Shown: positions 27,105 through 35,558 of the stretch, in pieces
Position numbering within the stretch: the first letter of the stretch is position 1
Layout of the letters: every line of letters begins with the position of its first letter
Assembly: GCF_021278965.1 (NCBI RefSeq)
Contig: NZ_CP065589.1
Location: 3,043,001 to 3,107,000 of the forward strand
Length of the DNA stretch: 64,000 nt
Direction of reading: 5' to 3'
Origin: Chryseobacterium capnotolerans
GTDB lineage: Bacteria; Bacteroidota; Bacteroidia; Flavobacteriales; Weeksellaceae
The notes under the pieces: model-generated
Seen by the model: only the letters and a program-made list of their open reading frames with translations
What the model was told of the DNA's origin: nothing
The model's database searches: none
Made by a program: the position numbers and the translations under genes

Positions 27105-27581
27105 TTATTCAGCATTTAAGAATTCATAAGGATCTTTTTTATCAAGGTTCTTCATATCCATCACAGGATTCACATGCGACTGCAATTCACTATCCGCATT
27201 CTGAAGGTTCTTTTTGGTTGGCTCACCCATTTGTCCGGATTTAATGATAGAAATACAGTCTGTTCCTCCAATAGGACAGGTTGCTTTGCTGTCTTCCAGT
27301 AGAATATAGCCTCCGGGTGGATCGTAGAGTTCTTTTTCGTAGTAGCCACTCCATTGGGTAACTACAGCTGAACATGGGGTATTATTTTTTTTGGCGCATG
27401 AACCGAAAGTATTCTTCTCAAAGGTAGCTCCGATATCTTTATGGGTAGCCGCAAGTTTACTGCTGCCAGCATTGTCATTCACATAATATTTGGTCTGCGT
27501 AAGTACTTTCAGTTTATCCGGAGCAGAGCCAAATTCACATTGGCAGATTGCTCCCTGTACTACTTTTTCTTTTAGTGACAT
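27105..27581 (-). CDS. DUF4280 PAAR-like protein
   Basis: A 158-aa DUF4280 protein. The family opening VVQGAICQCEFGSAPDKLKV is at residues 7-26, and the conserved cysteines follow (GSCAKK, NTPCSAVV, ATCPIGG, TDCISI). DUF4280 is a PAAR-like fold: members cap the T6SS spike or Photorhabdus-type needle and link it to a cargo protein, usually encoded next door. That fits its place between an unknown 330-aa protein and the 939-aa cargo candidate, with a 2-base gap to the latter. No Tss structural gene is in the window, so the secretion machine must be elsewhere (Bacteroidetes subtype iii is expected). Confidence 0.88.
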   Translation of the reverse strand: MSLKEKVVQGAICQCEFGSAPDKLKVLTQTKYYVNDNAGSSKLAATHKDIGATFEKNTFGSCAKKNNTPCSAVVTQWSGYYEKELYDPPGGYILLEDSKATCPIGGTDCISIIKSGQMGEPTKKNLQNADSELQSHVNPVMDMKNLDKKDPYEFLNAE

Positions 27582-27629
27582 TTTGGTGTGTTTTTGTAAA
27601 AATAAGTCTTTTTCCTGAACCGATAAGTT

Positions 27630-28622
27630 TTACCAGTCATTTTCTATTCTTTCGAAATTATCAAATCCCCATTTATTAGGCGGAACTTTTACAAGACCAC
27701 CAGTAATAAAAGGACTGCTTTCATCCAATACTTTGTCTTTATATTCCTCTGATCCCAACTGATATTGGGTATAATGAATCTTTTTCACAAATACTTTTTT
27801 CCCCGACCAATCTCTGGAGAATACTTCAAAATAAGCTCTTGTATGCATCGGAAAATGATGATACAGATCATGATCGAAAATCACTTTAAGCGTCATATAA
27901 AGAGTATCATCTTCCGCATGGCCTTCCGGATAAAAGTATCTTGGAGCCAATAATTCTTCGCTTTCAAATTTTATGACAAAAGAATGGTAATCTGTAGGGA
28001 ATTTATCAATGGTCTGTACTCCTGAAAATTTCAAAGGTCCACGATAAGGAATCACTGAAAGATACAGATCTCTTTCAACAGTTCTGGTATCTCCGTAGTG
28101 AATGAATTTGGGATGAAAAAACAGATTCCAAAACCAATCATTGTGCAGGCTTTGCTCAATAACGATTTTATTTTGAAGCTTATTTTCAAAATTGTTAAAA
28201 AAAACATCCAGCTCTTTACTGCTGTACTTTTCTGATATTTTTGATTTTTGAATCTTCCACCTTTCAATCATCTTGTCGTGATTGATGATCTCGCCAGTTC
28301 CGGTTCCTTTTTCATTAAGATCTACTTCCACAGGATAAATAGTGGTAGACAATGCTGATGAAATAATTTCATTGATTTTGTCCGGCTCATGTTGATTATA
28401 GAAAACATCTTCCTTATTAAGGCTTAATGTTCCCTTGCCGTATTCAACGTTCAGATTAGTGGCTACAGTATAATCTATCCTTTTGGAGGGCTTCTCATCG
28501 TTACCGGAAAAGTATTTCACAGACACTCCATACCTTCTTCCTTGAAGTCCGGAAGGTTTTATTTTGATGGTATTTAGCCTGTGTAAAATTTGTTTTTTTG
28601 ATAATCTTATCTCCGACATCAT
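27630..28622 (-). CDS. Hypothetical protein opening the DUF4280 operon
   Basis: A 330-aa protein with no signal peptide and no helix long enough to cross a membrane. I do not recognise the family. Notable are a Trp-rich patch (SLHNDWFWNLFF), a His-rich motif (FDHDLYHHFPMHTRAYFEVF) and a basic start (LSKKQILHRLNTIKIKPSGL). It is the first gene of the array, 48 bases before the DUF4280 gene, where T6SS clusters often carry an adaptor or chaperone for loading cargo; that role is inference. A TAnnTTTG box lies about 30 bases upstream. Start chosen at the first of two adjacent ATG codons. Confidence 0.7.
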   Translation of the reverse strand: MMSEIRLSKKQILHRLNTIKIKPSGLQGRRYGVSVKYFSGNDEKPSKRIDYTVATNLNVEYGKGTLSLNKEDVFYNQHEPDKINEIISSALSTTIYPVEVDLNEKGTGTGEIINHDKMIERWKIQKSKISEKYSSKELDVFFNNFENKLQNKIVIEQSLHNDWFWNLFFHPKFIHYGDTRTVERDLYLSVIPYRGPLKFSGVQTIDKFPTDYHSFVIKFESEELLAPRYFYPEGHAEDDTLYMTLKVIFDHDLYHHFPMHTRAYFEVFSRDWSGKKVFVKKIHYTQYQLGSEEYKDKVLDESSPFITGGLVKVPPNKWGFDNFERIENDW

Positions 28623-28649
28623 TAACTCATTTCGTCTTTAGTGTGTCCC

Positions 28650-28657
28650 CAAAGTTA
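28650..28657 (-). promoter_or_regulatory. Likely -7 box of the DUF4280 array
   Basis: On the minus strand TAACTTTG matches TAnnTTTG exactly, about 28 bases before the first ATG of the array. The -33 position has TGG rather than TTG. If used, it would drive about 10.8 kb of co-oriented genes down to the terminator at 17853. Confidence 0.45.
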
Positions 28658-28768
28658 ACAAATTTCTGTTTATCACCAGTTTTGGATAAATATAAATTAA
28701 CACTACCGCCTGAGCTCTTTGCTAAAGCGGGATTGCATAAAATGATTTCGGTAAAAACCCTGTTCAGA

Positions 28769-29761
28769 TTATTTAATAAAGTTATATAAAACCTCGAAAA
28801 ATTTAGGATAGACTTCAATATGCGGAAGATGCCCAACATTTTCTAATTCCACCAATTGAGAACCTGCAATTTCACGCTGGGTTTTCTTTCCCAGTTCCTG
28901 ATACTGTCCCATTTTAGGCTGAAGTTCCTTAGGAGCCCTGTCTTTTCCTATAGCAGTTCTGTCTCTGGTTCCGATAATCAATAAAGTAGGAACTTTTATA
29001 TTTTTGAATTCATAGCAAACGGGCTGATTATAGATCATATCGGATGTTAGTGCAGCATCCCATGCCACTTGCGGATAATCTTTATGAAGAGTCCAGCCGG
29101 CAATAAGATCAAGCCATGGCTGGTATTCCGCCTTCCATTTGTTGTCATAGTAGAATTTCAACTGATAATTCTTATAGGTTTCAGCCGTATTTTTAAGTTC
29201 TGATTGATAAGCCTGATCTATATTCTGATAAGCTGCAAATGTTTTATAATCTTCAAGTCCGATCGGATTTTCAAGGATCAGTTTCTGGACCTTTTCAGGA
29301 TAAAGCAGTGTGAATCTTGTAGCTACCATTCCTCCCATTGAATGTCCCAGAACAATGGTTTTATCAATTCCCAATTCATCGAGAATTGCCTTTGTATTTT
29401 CGGCCAACTGTGAAAAGGAAAACTGGTAGTTGTGAGGTTTTGATGATTTTCCAAACCCTATCTGATCCGGAATAATGACCCTGAATCCTTTTTCTGAAAG
29501 ATCTTTAGCTGTTCTTTCCCAATAAGCTCCATTAAAGTTTTTCCCATGGAGAAGCAGAATGGTTTTGCCATTGGATTTTTGAGGTTTCACATCCATATAA
29601 GCCATCTTCAGATTGTTATCCTGAGAGCTTAAGTCTTTAAAATGTACTTCATAAGGATATTGATACTCAGATAACATCGCATCCAACGGTTTTATTTGTG
29701 AAAACAGGATTCCTGATCCGGTTAGTAGTATTGCTGCAGCTATATTTCTGAAATACCTCAT
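28769..29761 (-). CDS. Exported alpha/beta hydrolase
   Basis: A 330-aa hydrolase with a signal peptide (about 1-21, ending GILFSQ). The fold landmarks are present: LLLHGKNFNGAYW (oxyanion loop), VIIPDQIGFGKSSKP, nucleophile elbow GHSMGGM with Ser about 146, the acid after LLIIGTRDRTA, and the catalytic His in VGHLPHIE. This matches esterase and proline-iminopeptidase-like members of the family, but the substrate cannot be told. It is a single gene in the minus direction, with a terminator of the upstream DMT gene before it, and it ends 147 bases before the DUF4280 array begins. Confidence 0.9.
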   Translation of the reverse strand: MRYFRNIAAAILLTGSGILFSQIKPLDAMLSEYQYPYEVHFKDLSSQDNNLKMAYMDVKPQKSNGKTILLLHGKNFNGAYWERTAKDLSEKGFRVIIPDQIGFGKSSKPHNYQFSFSQLAENTKAILDELGIDKTIVLGHSMGGMVATRFTLLYPEKVQKLILENPIGLEDYKTFAAYQNIDQAYQSELKNTAETYKNYQLKFYYDNKWKAEYQPWLDLIAGWTLHKDYPQVAWDAALTSDMIYNQPVCYEFKNIKVPTLLIIGTRDRTAIGKDRAPKELQPKMGQYQELGKKTQREIAGSQLVELENVGHLPHIEVYPKFFEVLYNFIK

Positions 29762-29791
29762 AGTACTTTACTTTAAGTTTTTAAAATTAAA

Positions 29792-29817
29792 AAAACCGCT
29801 CCAAACGGAACGGTTTT
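29792..29817 (-). terminator. Terminator of the DMT transporter gene
   Basis: Stem AAAACCGCTCC / GGAACGGTTTT with one mismatch and an AAAC loop; T-rich on the minus side. Confidence 0.75.
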
Positions 29818-29848
29818 CAACTGTTATTTTTGGTTAAATATTATTTTT

Positions 29849-30835
29849 TTAAGATAATTCTGCCATAGAAACTTCTTTTTCTTTTTTGGATGGAAGGTTC
29901 ATTAAAACAATAGCAAAAAGAATCAGAGCAATTCCGACCCACTGTATTAAAAACACCTGCTCACCCAATAGAACAAAAGCCATAGTTACAGAAACCGGAA
30001 GTTCCAGAGAAGAAACAATACTTCCCAGTCCTAATCCTGCATTGGGGAAACCAACATTGAACAGAATTGGAGGAATAATCGTTCCAAACAAAGCTAACAC
30101 AAAACCATACGTCAAAAATATTGAATAATTGAAAGAGTGGATATGCTCTGTATTTTCTGTAAAATTAAGATAAAAAGCTTTTAATCCATCAAAATACATG
30201 GGCCCTATCTGAGCAAAAAACAGGAATGCAAAAACCACAATGGAACCTCCTGCCAACATAATAATACTTTTTCTGAAAACAGGCAAATGGGTTGCCAACG
30301 TATTAGAAGTAAACATAGTTAATGTATATGAGGCAGCAGCCATCAGTCCCCAGAATATTCCATGCCAATCCAGCTCAATCTCCATATTGATAAGGTTGGT
30401 CGCTAAAACTGTTCCCAGCAATACAATAATTACAGCCACAATTTTCCTTGCATTCGGAAGCTTTTTAGTAATAATACTTTCTACCACTACACTAAACCAA
30501 ACCGACTGCATCAGCAATACAATAGCAATGGAAACATTGATATACTGAACTGCTATATAATAAAACAAACTTGTTCCGCCCAATGAAGTTCCGGCAAGCA
30601 TCAGCATTCTCACCTCTTTGGAGCTGGGCATTGATAATTTCTTTTTCGAGGTTAAGGTCTGGATTAAATTCAGGATCAAAAGCCCTGTCAAACCTAATAC
30701 AAATTGGGAGGTAGTCACTTCAGACGTTGTAAAACCATCATGATAAGCCATTTTCACAAAAGTGGCTAACATTCCGTATATACTAGCACCAATCCCTACA
30801 AATAAAACACCTTTTAGTATATTTTTCTTCTTCAT
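29849..30835 (-). CDS. EamA/DMT family transporter
   Basis: A 328-aa inner-membrane protein with ten predicted helices in two EamA repeats (about 5-150 and 160-320; LLMQSVWFSVVVESIITKK closes the first, and SLELPVSVTMAFVLLGEQ opens the last helix pair of the second). The family exports amino acids or other metabolites; the substrate is unknown. An in-frame TTG 7 codons upstream (30856) falls inside the -7 box TACCTTTG (30854-30861), so it cannot be in the transcript and the ATG at 30835 (MKKKNILKG) is the start. Confidence 0.88.
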   Translation of the reverse strand: MKKKNILKGVLFVGIGASIYGMLATFVKMAYHDGFTTSEVTTSQFVLGLTGLLILNLIQTLTSKKKLSMPSSKEVRMLMLAGTSLGGTSLFYYIAVQYINVSIAIVLLMQSVWFSVVVESIITKKLPNARKIVAVIIVLLGTVLATNLINMEIELDWHGIFWGLMAAASYTLTMFTSNTLATHLPVFRKSIIMLAGGSIVVFAFLFFAQIGPMYFDGLKAFYLNFTENTEHIHSFNYSIFLTYGFVLALFGTIIPPILFNVGFPNAGLGLGSIVSSLELPVSVTMAFVLLGEQVFLIQWVGIALILFAIVLMNLPSKKEKEVSMAELS

Positions 30836-30853
30836 AATTTTTTTAACAGCCTG

Positions 30854-30861
30854 CAAAGGTA
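30854..30861 (-). promoter_or_regulatory. -7 box of the DMT transporter gene
   Basis: TACCTTTG on the minus strand, an exact TAnnTTTG match about 19 bases before the chosen ATG. It decides the start codon. Confidence 0.5.
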
Positions 30862-30910
30862 CAATATATAAATTAAATTATTTTGAAGTATTGATATGAT
30901 AGATAAATGA

Positions 30911-30939
30911 GATCGCCGCAAGCAAAGCTTGCGGCGATC
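30911..30939. terminator. Perfect hairpin after the M36 protease gene
   Basis: A 13-bp perfect GC-rich stem, GATCGCCGCAAGC against GCTTGCGGCGATC, with loop AAA, 24 bases past the protease stop. No T run follows on the minus strand, so it may be a factor-dependent terminator or a repeat-type hairpin rather than a simple intrinsic terminator. Confidence 0.5.
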
Positions 30940-30962
30940 CATCCAATTGATTAAATAGTCAG

Positions 30963-33587
30963 TTATTTCTTAACAATCACTTTTGAATTAGCTTCAAAAC
31001 CAAGTCCTTTCACTTTTACGATATAAGTGCCGTTTATCAGACGACTTGTAGAAATTGCTTTTTTATTTTCAGGTGAAATCTTATCTTCTGAAGAAACCAA
31101 TTTTCCAGACATATCATATAGTTCTACACTTACTTTACCAAGAGTTTTGCTTGGGAAATCAATAAAGAACTCATCTTTTGCAGGGTTTGGATAAATGGAG
31201 ATTTTATTGTCTTTTAATGAAGTAACTTCCTCAGTACCCAGTGAAGCACAGTCTTCTGGTATATTAAAGTTCTCTACCTGATCTGTAACAACACTCTTAA
31301 CTCCTGCTGAAGCTCCTACACCAAGACCTCTTTTTGCAAAGACCTTCCAGATCAGACATTTATCCTGTCCGTTTGTAGTTGCCACATCGGCTGCCAATAT
31401 TGCATTTCTTCCATCAATAAAGCTAGGATTACACCCTTGAAGCTTTAGAGCATCGGTTACTAATTGCAATACTTTTGAACTTCCATTCGGTGTAGTTGAC
31501 ATTACATCTGAAGAATACCCGTATTTTTCTACATACTTCCAATGAAGATCCCATAACATGGTTGCCCAAACGAAGCCAATAGAATGAGAATCGGTAACCA
31601 AAACACCGTTTGTATTGGTATACTGCATTTGGTTTGTAGCTCCATAGGTAAAAGGATTCACTGCAAAATCAGGAGAATACTTTGCTGGTCGAATACCACC
31701 ACCTGTTATTTGTTCTCCACCTGCATAAGTTCCCATACCTCTTGCTACAGAAGCATTATCTCCAGGTCTGTTGGTAAGCATCAAAGCAAAGAAATCAGAC
31801 CATCCTTCCCCCATTTGTTCTTTACTTGCAGAAGTAGATAAACATCCATATCCTGTTCCTGTTAATCTATTTGATATTCCATGTCCATATTCGTGCGTTA
31901 CAATTCCGTTATCAAAACTTCCATCCGGAGTGACACTTGTAGCAGGATCATTTTTAAGCGTAATATTTACTGTCGCATTACCTGCAAGCTGAGTTTTGAT
32001 ATATTCTCCTTCTGAATTTTCAATGGACACTGTAGGAATTGTGATAGAAGGATCTGTACCGCCCATTCCTGATGGGAAATTTGTAGCTGCTGCATTGTTA
32101 TAGATCACTACAGCTATAGCTCCTGCATCCTGAGCATTCTTTGTTTTAACCGCAAATCCACAGTTCGCTCCGCCTCCTCTTTCAATAAGCCCTATTTTAC
32201 CAGTAAGTGATCCTGCTGGTAATGCTGTACAGCCATTTACGTTTGATGCAAGCTGTACATTACCCGTTATTCCGGCACCCGTTAATGCAGGACCAAATTC
32301 AGCAGTTCCGGTAATCGGTGTACGAGCGACTGCTGTTCCTGGAGTATTGTAAAAAAACAGCTGATTTACCGCAGACCATAAATACATCTGCATATATGGT
32401 TTACTTCCATCTGCAGGAGTACCAAAGTTGGCATTGTTAAGACCACCTCCATCTTGTCCTTCTGCCTCTACATAATCATTACCCGCACCTCCATTTGCAA
32501 AATTATTCTGCTGAAAATTTCTAGCAGATTCTGTAAATCCAAACTTATAAAATACATCATGGATTTTATTATTCAAATAAAACAAGTTGGTAATAGAAGC
32601 ATTCTGATTGGCTGCTGGAGTTCCGTTGATACTGAATGGAAAATTAAAATTTCTAGCAGCTCCGCCATCTGGTGAAAGGCCAGGCTGATCCATATCAGCT
32701 GTATCTTCATAAGCATATACATTATTTCCTCTTGTAATGGTATAATGATTCTCTCCATCAGAATGCCATCCTTCCGGTGAAGCTGGTAAATACCATGGAT
32801 TAGAAATAGTTTGTCTTGAACCAAATGTAGGAGCCTCCACAGGTAAAGGGAAGACATTATAACTGGCATTATCCGGCACCAAGAAAGGAGCAAACTGAGT
32901 ATTAATTTTTGACGGCCCCATCAGATCATTCTGAACAAAGTCCATGTCTGTATGGCTATGAGAATAAGCCCCCGGATGAAAACTACAAGATACATTCAGG
33001 TCTGTTTTATTTAGAATTTCACCTGTATTGGCATCAATCAGATAATTCCAATAGCTTGGTGATTTTGGTTCTCTTAACAGATATTCATAAGCAAGTTTCA
33101 AACTTCCTTTATGATCTACATATACAAGTCTTTGTTTTGCAGTCTTTTTGCTATCATTAGACTCTCCGGAAAAATCACGAATAAAGAAGTCTTTAACATC
33201 ATTTTTCTTCAGATCATCAGCAATGGTATGCAACGCTGCAGTTTTACTGACAACAGCATTCCCTGATGAAGATACAGTATAATCTTTTATAAAGTTATCC
33301 GTGTAATAAGCTACTTTATTATCTTTAATAAGCGCTGTTCCTACAGAATTATATATTGGCAAGCCTTTATAAGTCTGTAAAAATTTCACAACATTGCCAT
33401 TTAAAGATTTTGAAGGATCCACATTATCTACAATAAAATTATTGAGATCAGATTTCTTATATTCTCTTAATTTATTTTGAGAAATATAATCTTTAATAAG
33501 CTTTTCATTATCTTGTCCGAATGCAATAGTTGGAAATACAGAAAACACTGCAAACAGAATAGGTAGAGTTTTATTTTTCATATCCAT
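30963..33587 (-). CDS. T9SS-secreted M36 fungalysin-type metalloprotease
   Basis: An 874-aa secreted zinc protease. Signal peptide (about 1-24), FTP-type propeptide (about 30-190), M36 catalytic region (about 230-770) with the zinc motif HEYGH at 565-569 and the third ligand in the Glu of EGWSDFFALML. A PA domain (about 425-545; GKIGLIERGGG, AQDAGAIAVVIYNN) is inserted just before the active site. The end (about 800-874; ISIYPNPAKDEFFIDF, GTYIVKVKG) is a type A T9SS sorting domain. It likely degrades external protein for nutrition. A second ATG two codons in (MKNKTLPILF) is an equally good start. Confidence 0.93.
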   Translation of the reverse strand: MDMKNKTLPILFAVFSVFPTIAFGQDNEKLIKDYISQNKLREYKKSDLNNFIVDNVDPSKSLNGNVVKFLQTYKGLPIYNSVGTALIKDNKVAYYTDNFIKDYTVSSSGNAVVSKTAALHTIADDLKKNDVKDFFIRDFSGESNDSKKTAKQRLVYVDHKGSLKLAYEYLLREPKSPSYWNYLIDANTGEILNKTDLNVSCSFHPGAYSHSHTDMDFVQNDLMGPSKINTQFAPFLVPDNASYNVFPLPVEAPTFGSRQTISNPWYLPASPEGWHSDGENHYTITRGNNVYAYEDTADMDQPGLSPDGGAARNFNFPFSINGTPAANQNASITNLFYLNNKIHDVFYKFGFTESARNFQQNNFANGGAGNDYVEAEGQDGGGLNNANFGTPADGSKPYMQMYLWSAVNQLFFYNTPGTAVARTPITGTAEFGPALTGAGITGNVQLASNVNGCTALPAGSLTGKIGLIERGGGANCGFAVKTKNAQDAGAIAVVIYNNAAATNFPSGMGGTDPSITIPTVSIENSEGEYIKTQLAGNATVNITLKNDPATSVTPDGSFDNGIVTHEYGHGISNRLTGTGYGCLSTSASKEQMGEGWSDFFALMLTNRPGDNASVARGMGTYAGGEQITGGGIRPAKYSPDFAVNPFTYGATNQMQYTNTNGVLVTDSHSIGFVWATMLWDLHWKYVEKYGYSSDVMSTTPNGSSKVLQLVTDALKLQGCNPSFIDGRNAILAADVATTNGQDKCLIWKVFAKRGLGVGASAGVKSVVTDQVENFNIPEDCASLGTEEVTSLKDNKISIYPNPAKDEFFIDFPSKTLGKVSVELYDMSGKLVSSEDKISPENKKAISTSRLINGTYIVKVKGLGFEANSKVIVKK

Positions 33588-33606
33588 TATTAAAGATGCG
33601 AATCTA

Positions 33607-33639
33607 CAAATATTCCATAAATAAAATAATAAAAAACAA
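33607..33639 (-). promoter_or_regulatory. Possible promoter of the M36 protease gene
   Basis: On the minus strand TTG, 22 bases, then AATATTTG (one mismatch to TAnnTTTG), 20 bases before the start codon. Confidence 0.35.
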
Positions 33640-33760
33640 AATAAAACATAAAAATATTTAAATATTTTTTTTTAAAAAATCTATTAAATCACTATTATCT
33701 ATTTTCAACAAATCATGTTCAGCATCATTCAAAAATTTTCCAACATTAAATTTTGATAAA

Positions 33761-33786
33761 AAAAACCGCTCTTTCGAGCAGTTTTT
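33761..33786 (-). terminator. Terminator of the VWA-protein gene
   Basis: Stem AAAAACCGCTC / GAGCAGTTTTT with one mismatch, loop TTTC, 8 bases past the stop codon. Confidence 0.8.
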
Positions 33787-33794
33787 AATCTTAG

Positions 33795-35228
33795 TTATTT
33801 CTTAATCATCTTTTCTGAGTAGATTTCATTTTTATCCGTTGTTACATTAACAATATATACCCCTTCTTTTCGGGAGCTTAAATCTATTTCTTTTTCTTTT
33901 TCTCCACGTAATACTTTGCTATATACTGTATTTCCAACCAAATCTTTAATTTCTAATTTTCCAAACTTAATTTCTTTATTCAGGATAACTTTAAATAATC
34001 CATTAGTAGGGTTTGGCGTCAGCTTAAAGAGCTTTTCTTCGGTCAATGATGAAGCCGCTCTAAATACTGGACAGGTTGTCGTAATATCATAATCAAAAAA
34101 CGGATAATTATTCCAGCTGAACACACGGAAATTCTGTCCGTAATGCTGATAAGACATAGTTAATTTAAACTTAAACTCTCCAGTTTCCCCTGCATTAATT
34201 AAACTATTAAAATCTGAAGGCTGAAGCTGATAACTGAAATAGTTACCAGGGCCATAAGTAGGATTAAATGACACGTCATACACATTCCCTGATGCCAAAC
34301 TTATCACTTCAGCTCTCATTCCTTGCAAAACAGCACCTGATGGAAGGTTATAATAACCGCCAATGTTTGACAGTTGATTTATACTTAAGCAACTTTGTTC
34401 GTATCTAAAGTTAAAAGTCGCCAGATCATTAGAATCACAAATATTAGAGGCCATATTTTGCCAATAATCCATATCCGGCTGGCCTATAAAAAAACCATTC
34501 GGCCTATTGTAATATGATCTACTTGGAGCATTTACATCTGGATCAACAAAATTATATTCTACATTCCCTGAGTATGAAGTACCCGAACTGGCAATACATG
34601 CAGCAGCCTCTTTTGCCAAAGTATTTGTATTAGTATGAAGTATGGTAAATTTTGCACCCCTTCCGATTTTAAAATTCATTACATTATGAAATGTTTCATT
34701 AAGATTTTGGGCTGGATAATCGTAGTTTACCAGATAAGAACCATTAAGGCCTCCTACATTTCTTTCTGCATCAGTAAATACAATAACCTTCAGTGGCTGA
34801 AAGCTATTTAATGTGGTCTGAGGACTTATAATACCTGCATTGGAAGTACCATCCAAAGCATTACCCACCATTCCTAAAGACTCATTAAAAAGATCTCCGT
34901 AATCCAGACGTCTTGTCAGGTTTTCTATAGTAAGTCTATAATGATCGTTCGTGAAATCATTTTCAATATAGACTAAAGGTTCGTATGCACTAGGATTGCT
35001 TCCATACTTGCCTACCCCATACTGTACTACTGCTATTCTATTTCTGTTATTACAGGCTAGCAATTGCTCCATCAGCTTGATAGCACCACGTTTCATATAA
35101 GCATACTCCTGATCCGTAGTGGAAGCTCCGTTATCCAACATGAGAATATAATCATGAGACTGTTGTGCTTTAAGATTACACCATGGCATTATGAATGCCA
35201 TAAGCAATAATAAAAATGTTTTTTTCAT
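33795..35228 (-). CDS. T9SS-secreted VWA-like protein
   Basis: A 477-aa exported protein: signal peptide (MKKTFLLLLMAFIMPWCNLKA-Q), a von Willebrand A-like domain (about 26-260; YILMLDNGAST, RNRIAVVQYG, LKVIVFTDAERN), a beta-rich middle, and a type A T9SS sorting domain (about 400-477; KLTPNPTNGLFKVI, GVYIVNVTTD). VWA domains usually bind a metal through D-x-S-x-S; here the matching site reads D-N-G-A-S, so the first serine is lost and metal binding may be altered. Adhesion to a surface or matrix partner is the usual role. Single gene with its own terminator. Confidence 0.78.
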   Translation of the reverse strand: MKKTFLLLLMAFIMPWCNLKAQQSHDYILMLDNGASTTDQEYAYMKRGAIKLMEQLLACNNRNRIAVVQYGVGKYGSNPSAYEPLVYIENDFTNDHYRLTIENLTRRLDYGDLFNESLGMVGNALDGTSNAGIISPQTTLNSFQPLKVIVFTDAERNVGGLNGSYLVNYDYPAQNLNETFHNVMNFKIGRGAKFTILHTNTNTLAKEAAACIASSGTSYSGNVEYNFVDPDVNAPSRSYYNRPNGFFIGQPDMDYWQNMASNICDSNDLATFNFRYEQSCLSINQLSNIGGYYNLPSGAVLQGMRAEVISLASGNVYDVSFNPTYGPGNYFSYQLQPSDFNSLINAGETGEFKFKLTMSYQHYGQNFRVFSWNNYPFFDYDITTTCPVFRAASSLTEEKLFKLTPNPTNGLFKVILNKEIKFGKLEIKDLVGNTVYSKVLRGEKEKEIDLSSRKEGVYIVNVTTDKNEIYSEKMIKK

Positions 35229-35514
35229 AGTTAAAAGTTTTAAATTTAGCGGGCTAAAAATAATATTTTTTCTTTATTAAGTGAAATATTTTAACATATT
35301 TAAATAAAAAAAAGAAAAATATAAATACAAAACCTCAAAAAACCTCCGTATATAAACAATAATTTTAATGAGAAGACATGTTCATTATAGCCTCGATAAT
35401 AACGGTTACCCCGCAGCAAGAGCCAGAGCATGGAGGATTTAGGTGCCGGGCGTAATGGCTCGAGCAGTATGAGTGGATAGCGGGATGAAGCTCCTGAAAA
35501 GTAAGCACAAAAAA
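35229..35514. other. Intergenic region with a GC-richer block
   Basis: The first 150 bases are AT-rich. From about 35375 to 35505 the base composition rises sharply (CCCCGCAGCAAGAGCCAGAG, GGTGCCGGGCGTAATGGCTC, GATAGCGGGATGAAGCTCCT), unlike the surroundings. A 74-codon minus-strand frame spans it but has no signal or family match. It looks like a remnant of a dispersed repeat rather than a gene. Confidence 0.45.
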
Positions 35515-35534
35515 AGCCGCTCAAACGAGCGGCT
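35515..35534 (-). terminator. Terminator of rpsA
   Basis: Stem AGCCGCTC / GAGCGGCT, loop AAAC, followed on the minus strand by seven T. Confidence 0.9.
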
Positions 35535-35558
35535 CCTTATTTATAAATGGTTCAAAGA

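Noticed and set aside
28627..28839. A 70-codon minus-strand frame between the hydrolase and the DUF4280 array
   Set aside because: It overlaps the hydrolase gene end and covers the likely promoter of the array; no family match.
35300..35524. A 74-codon minus-strand frame behind rpsA
   Set aside because: Covers the GC-richer block and the rpsA terminator; composition and codons do not look coding.
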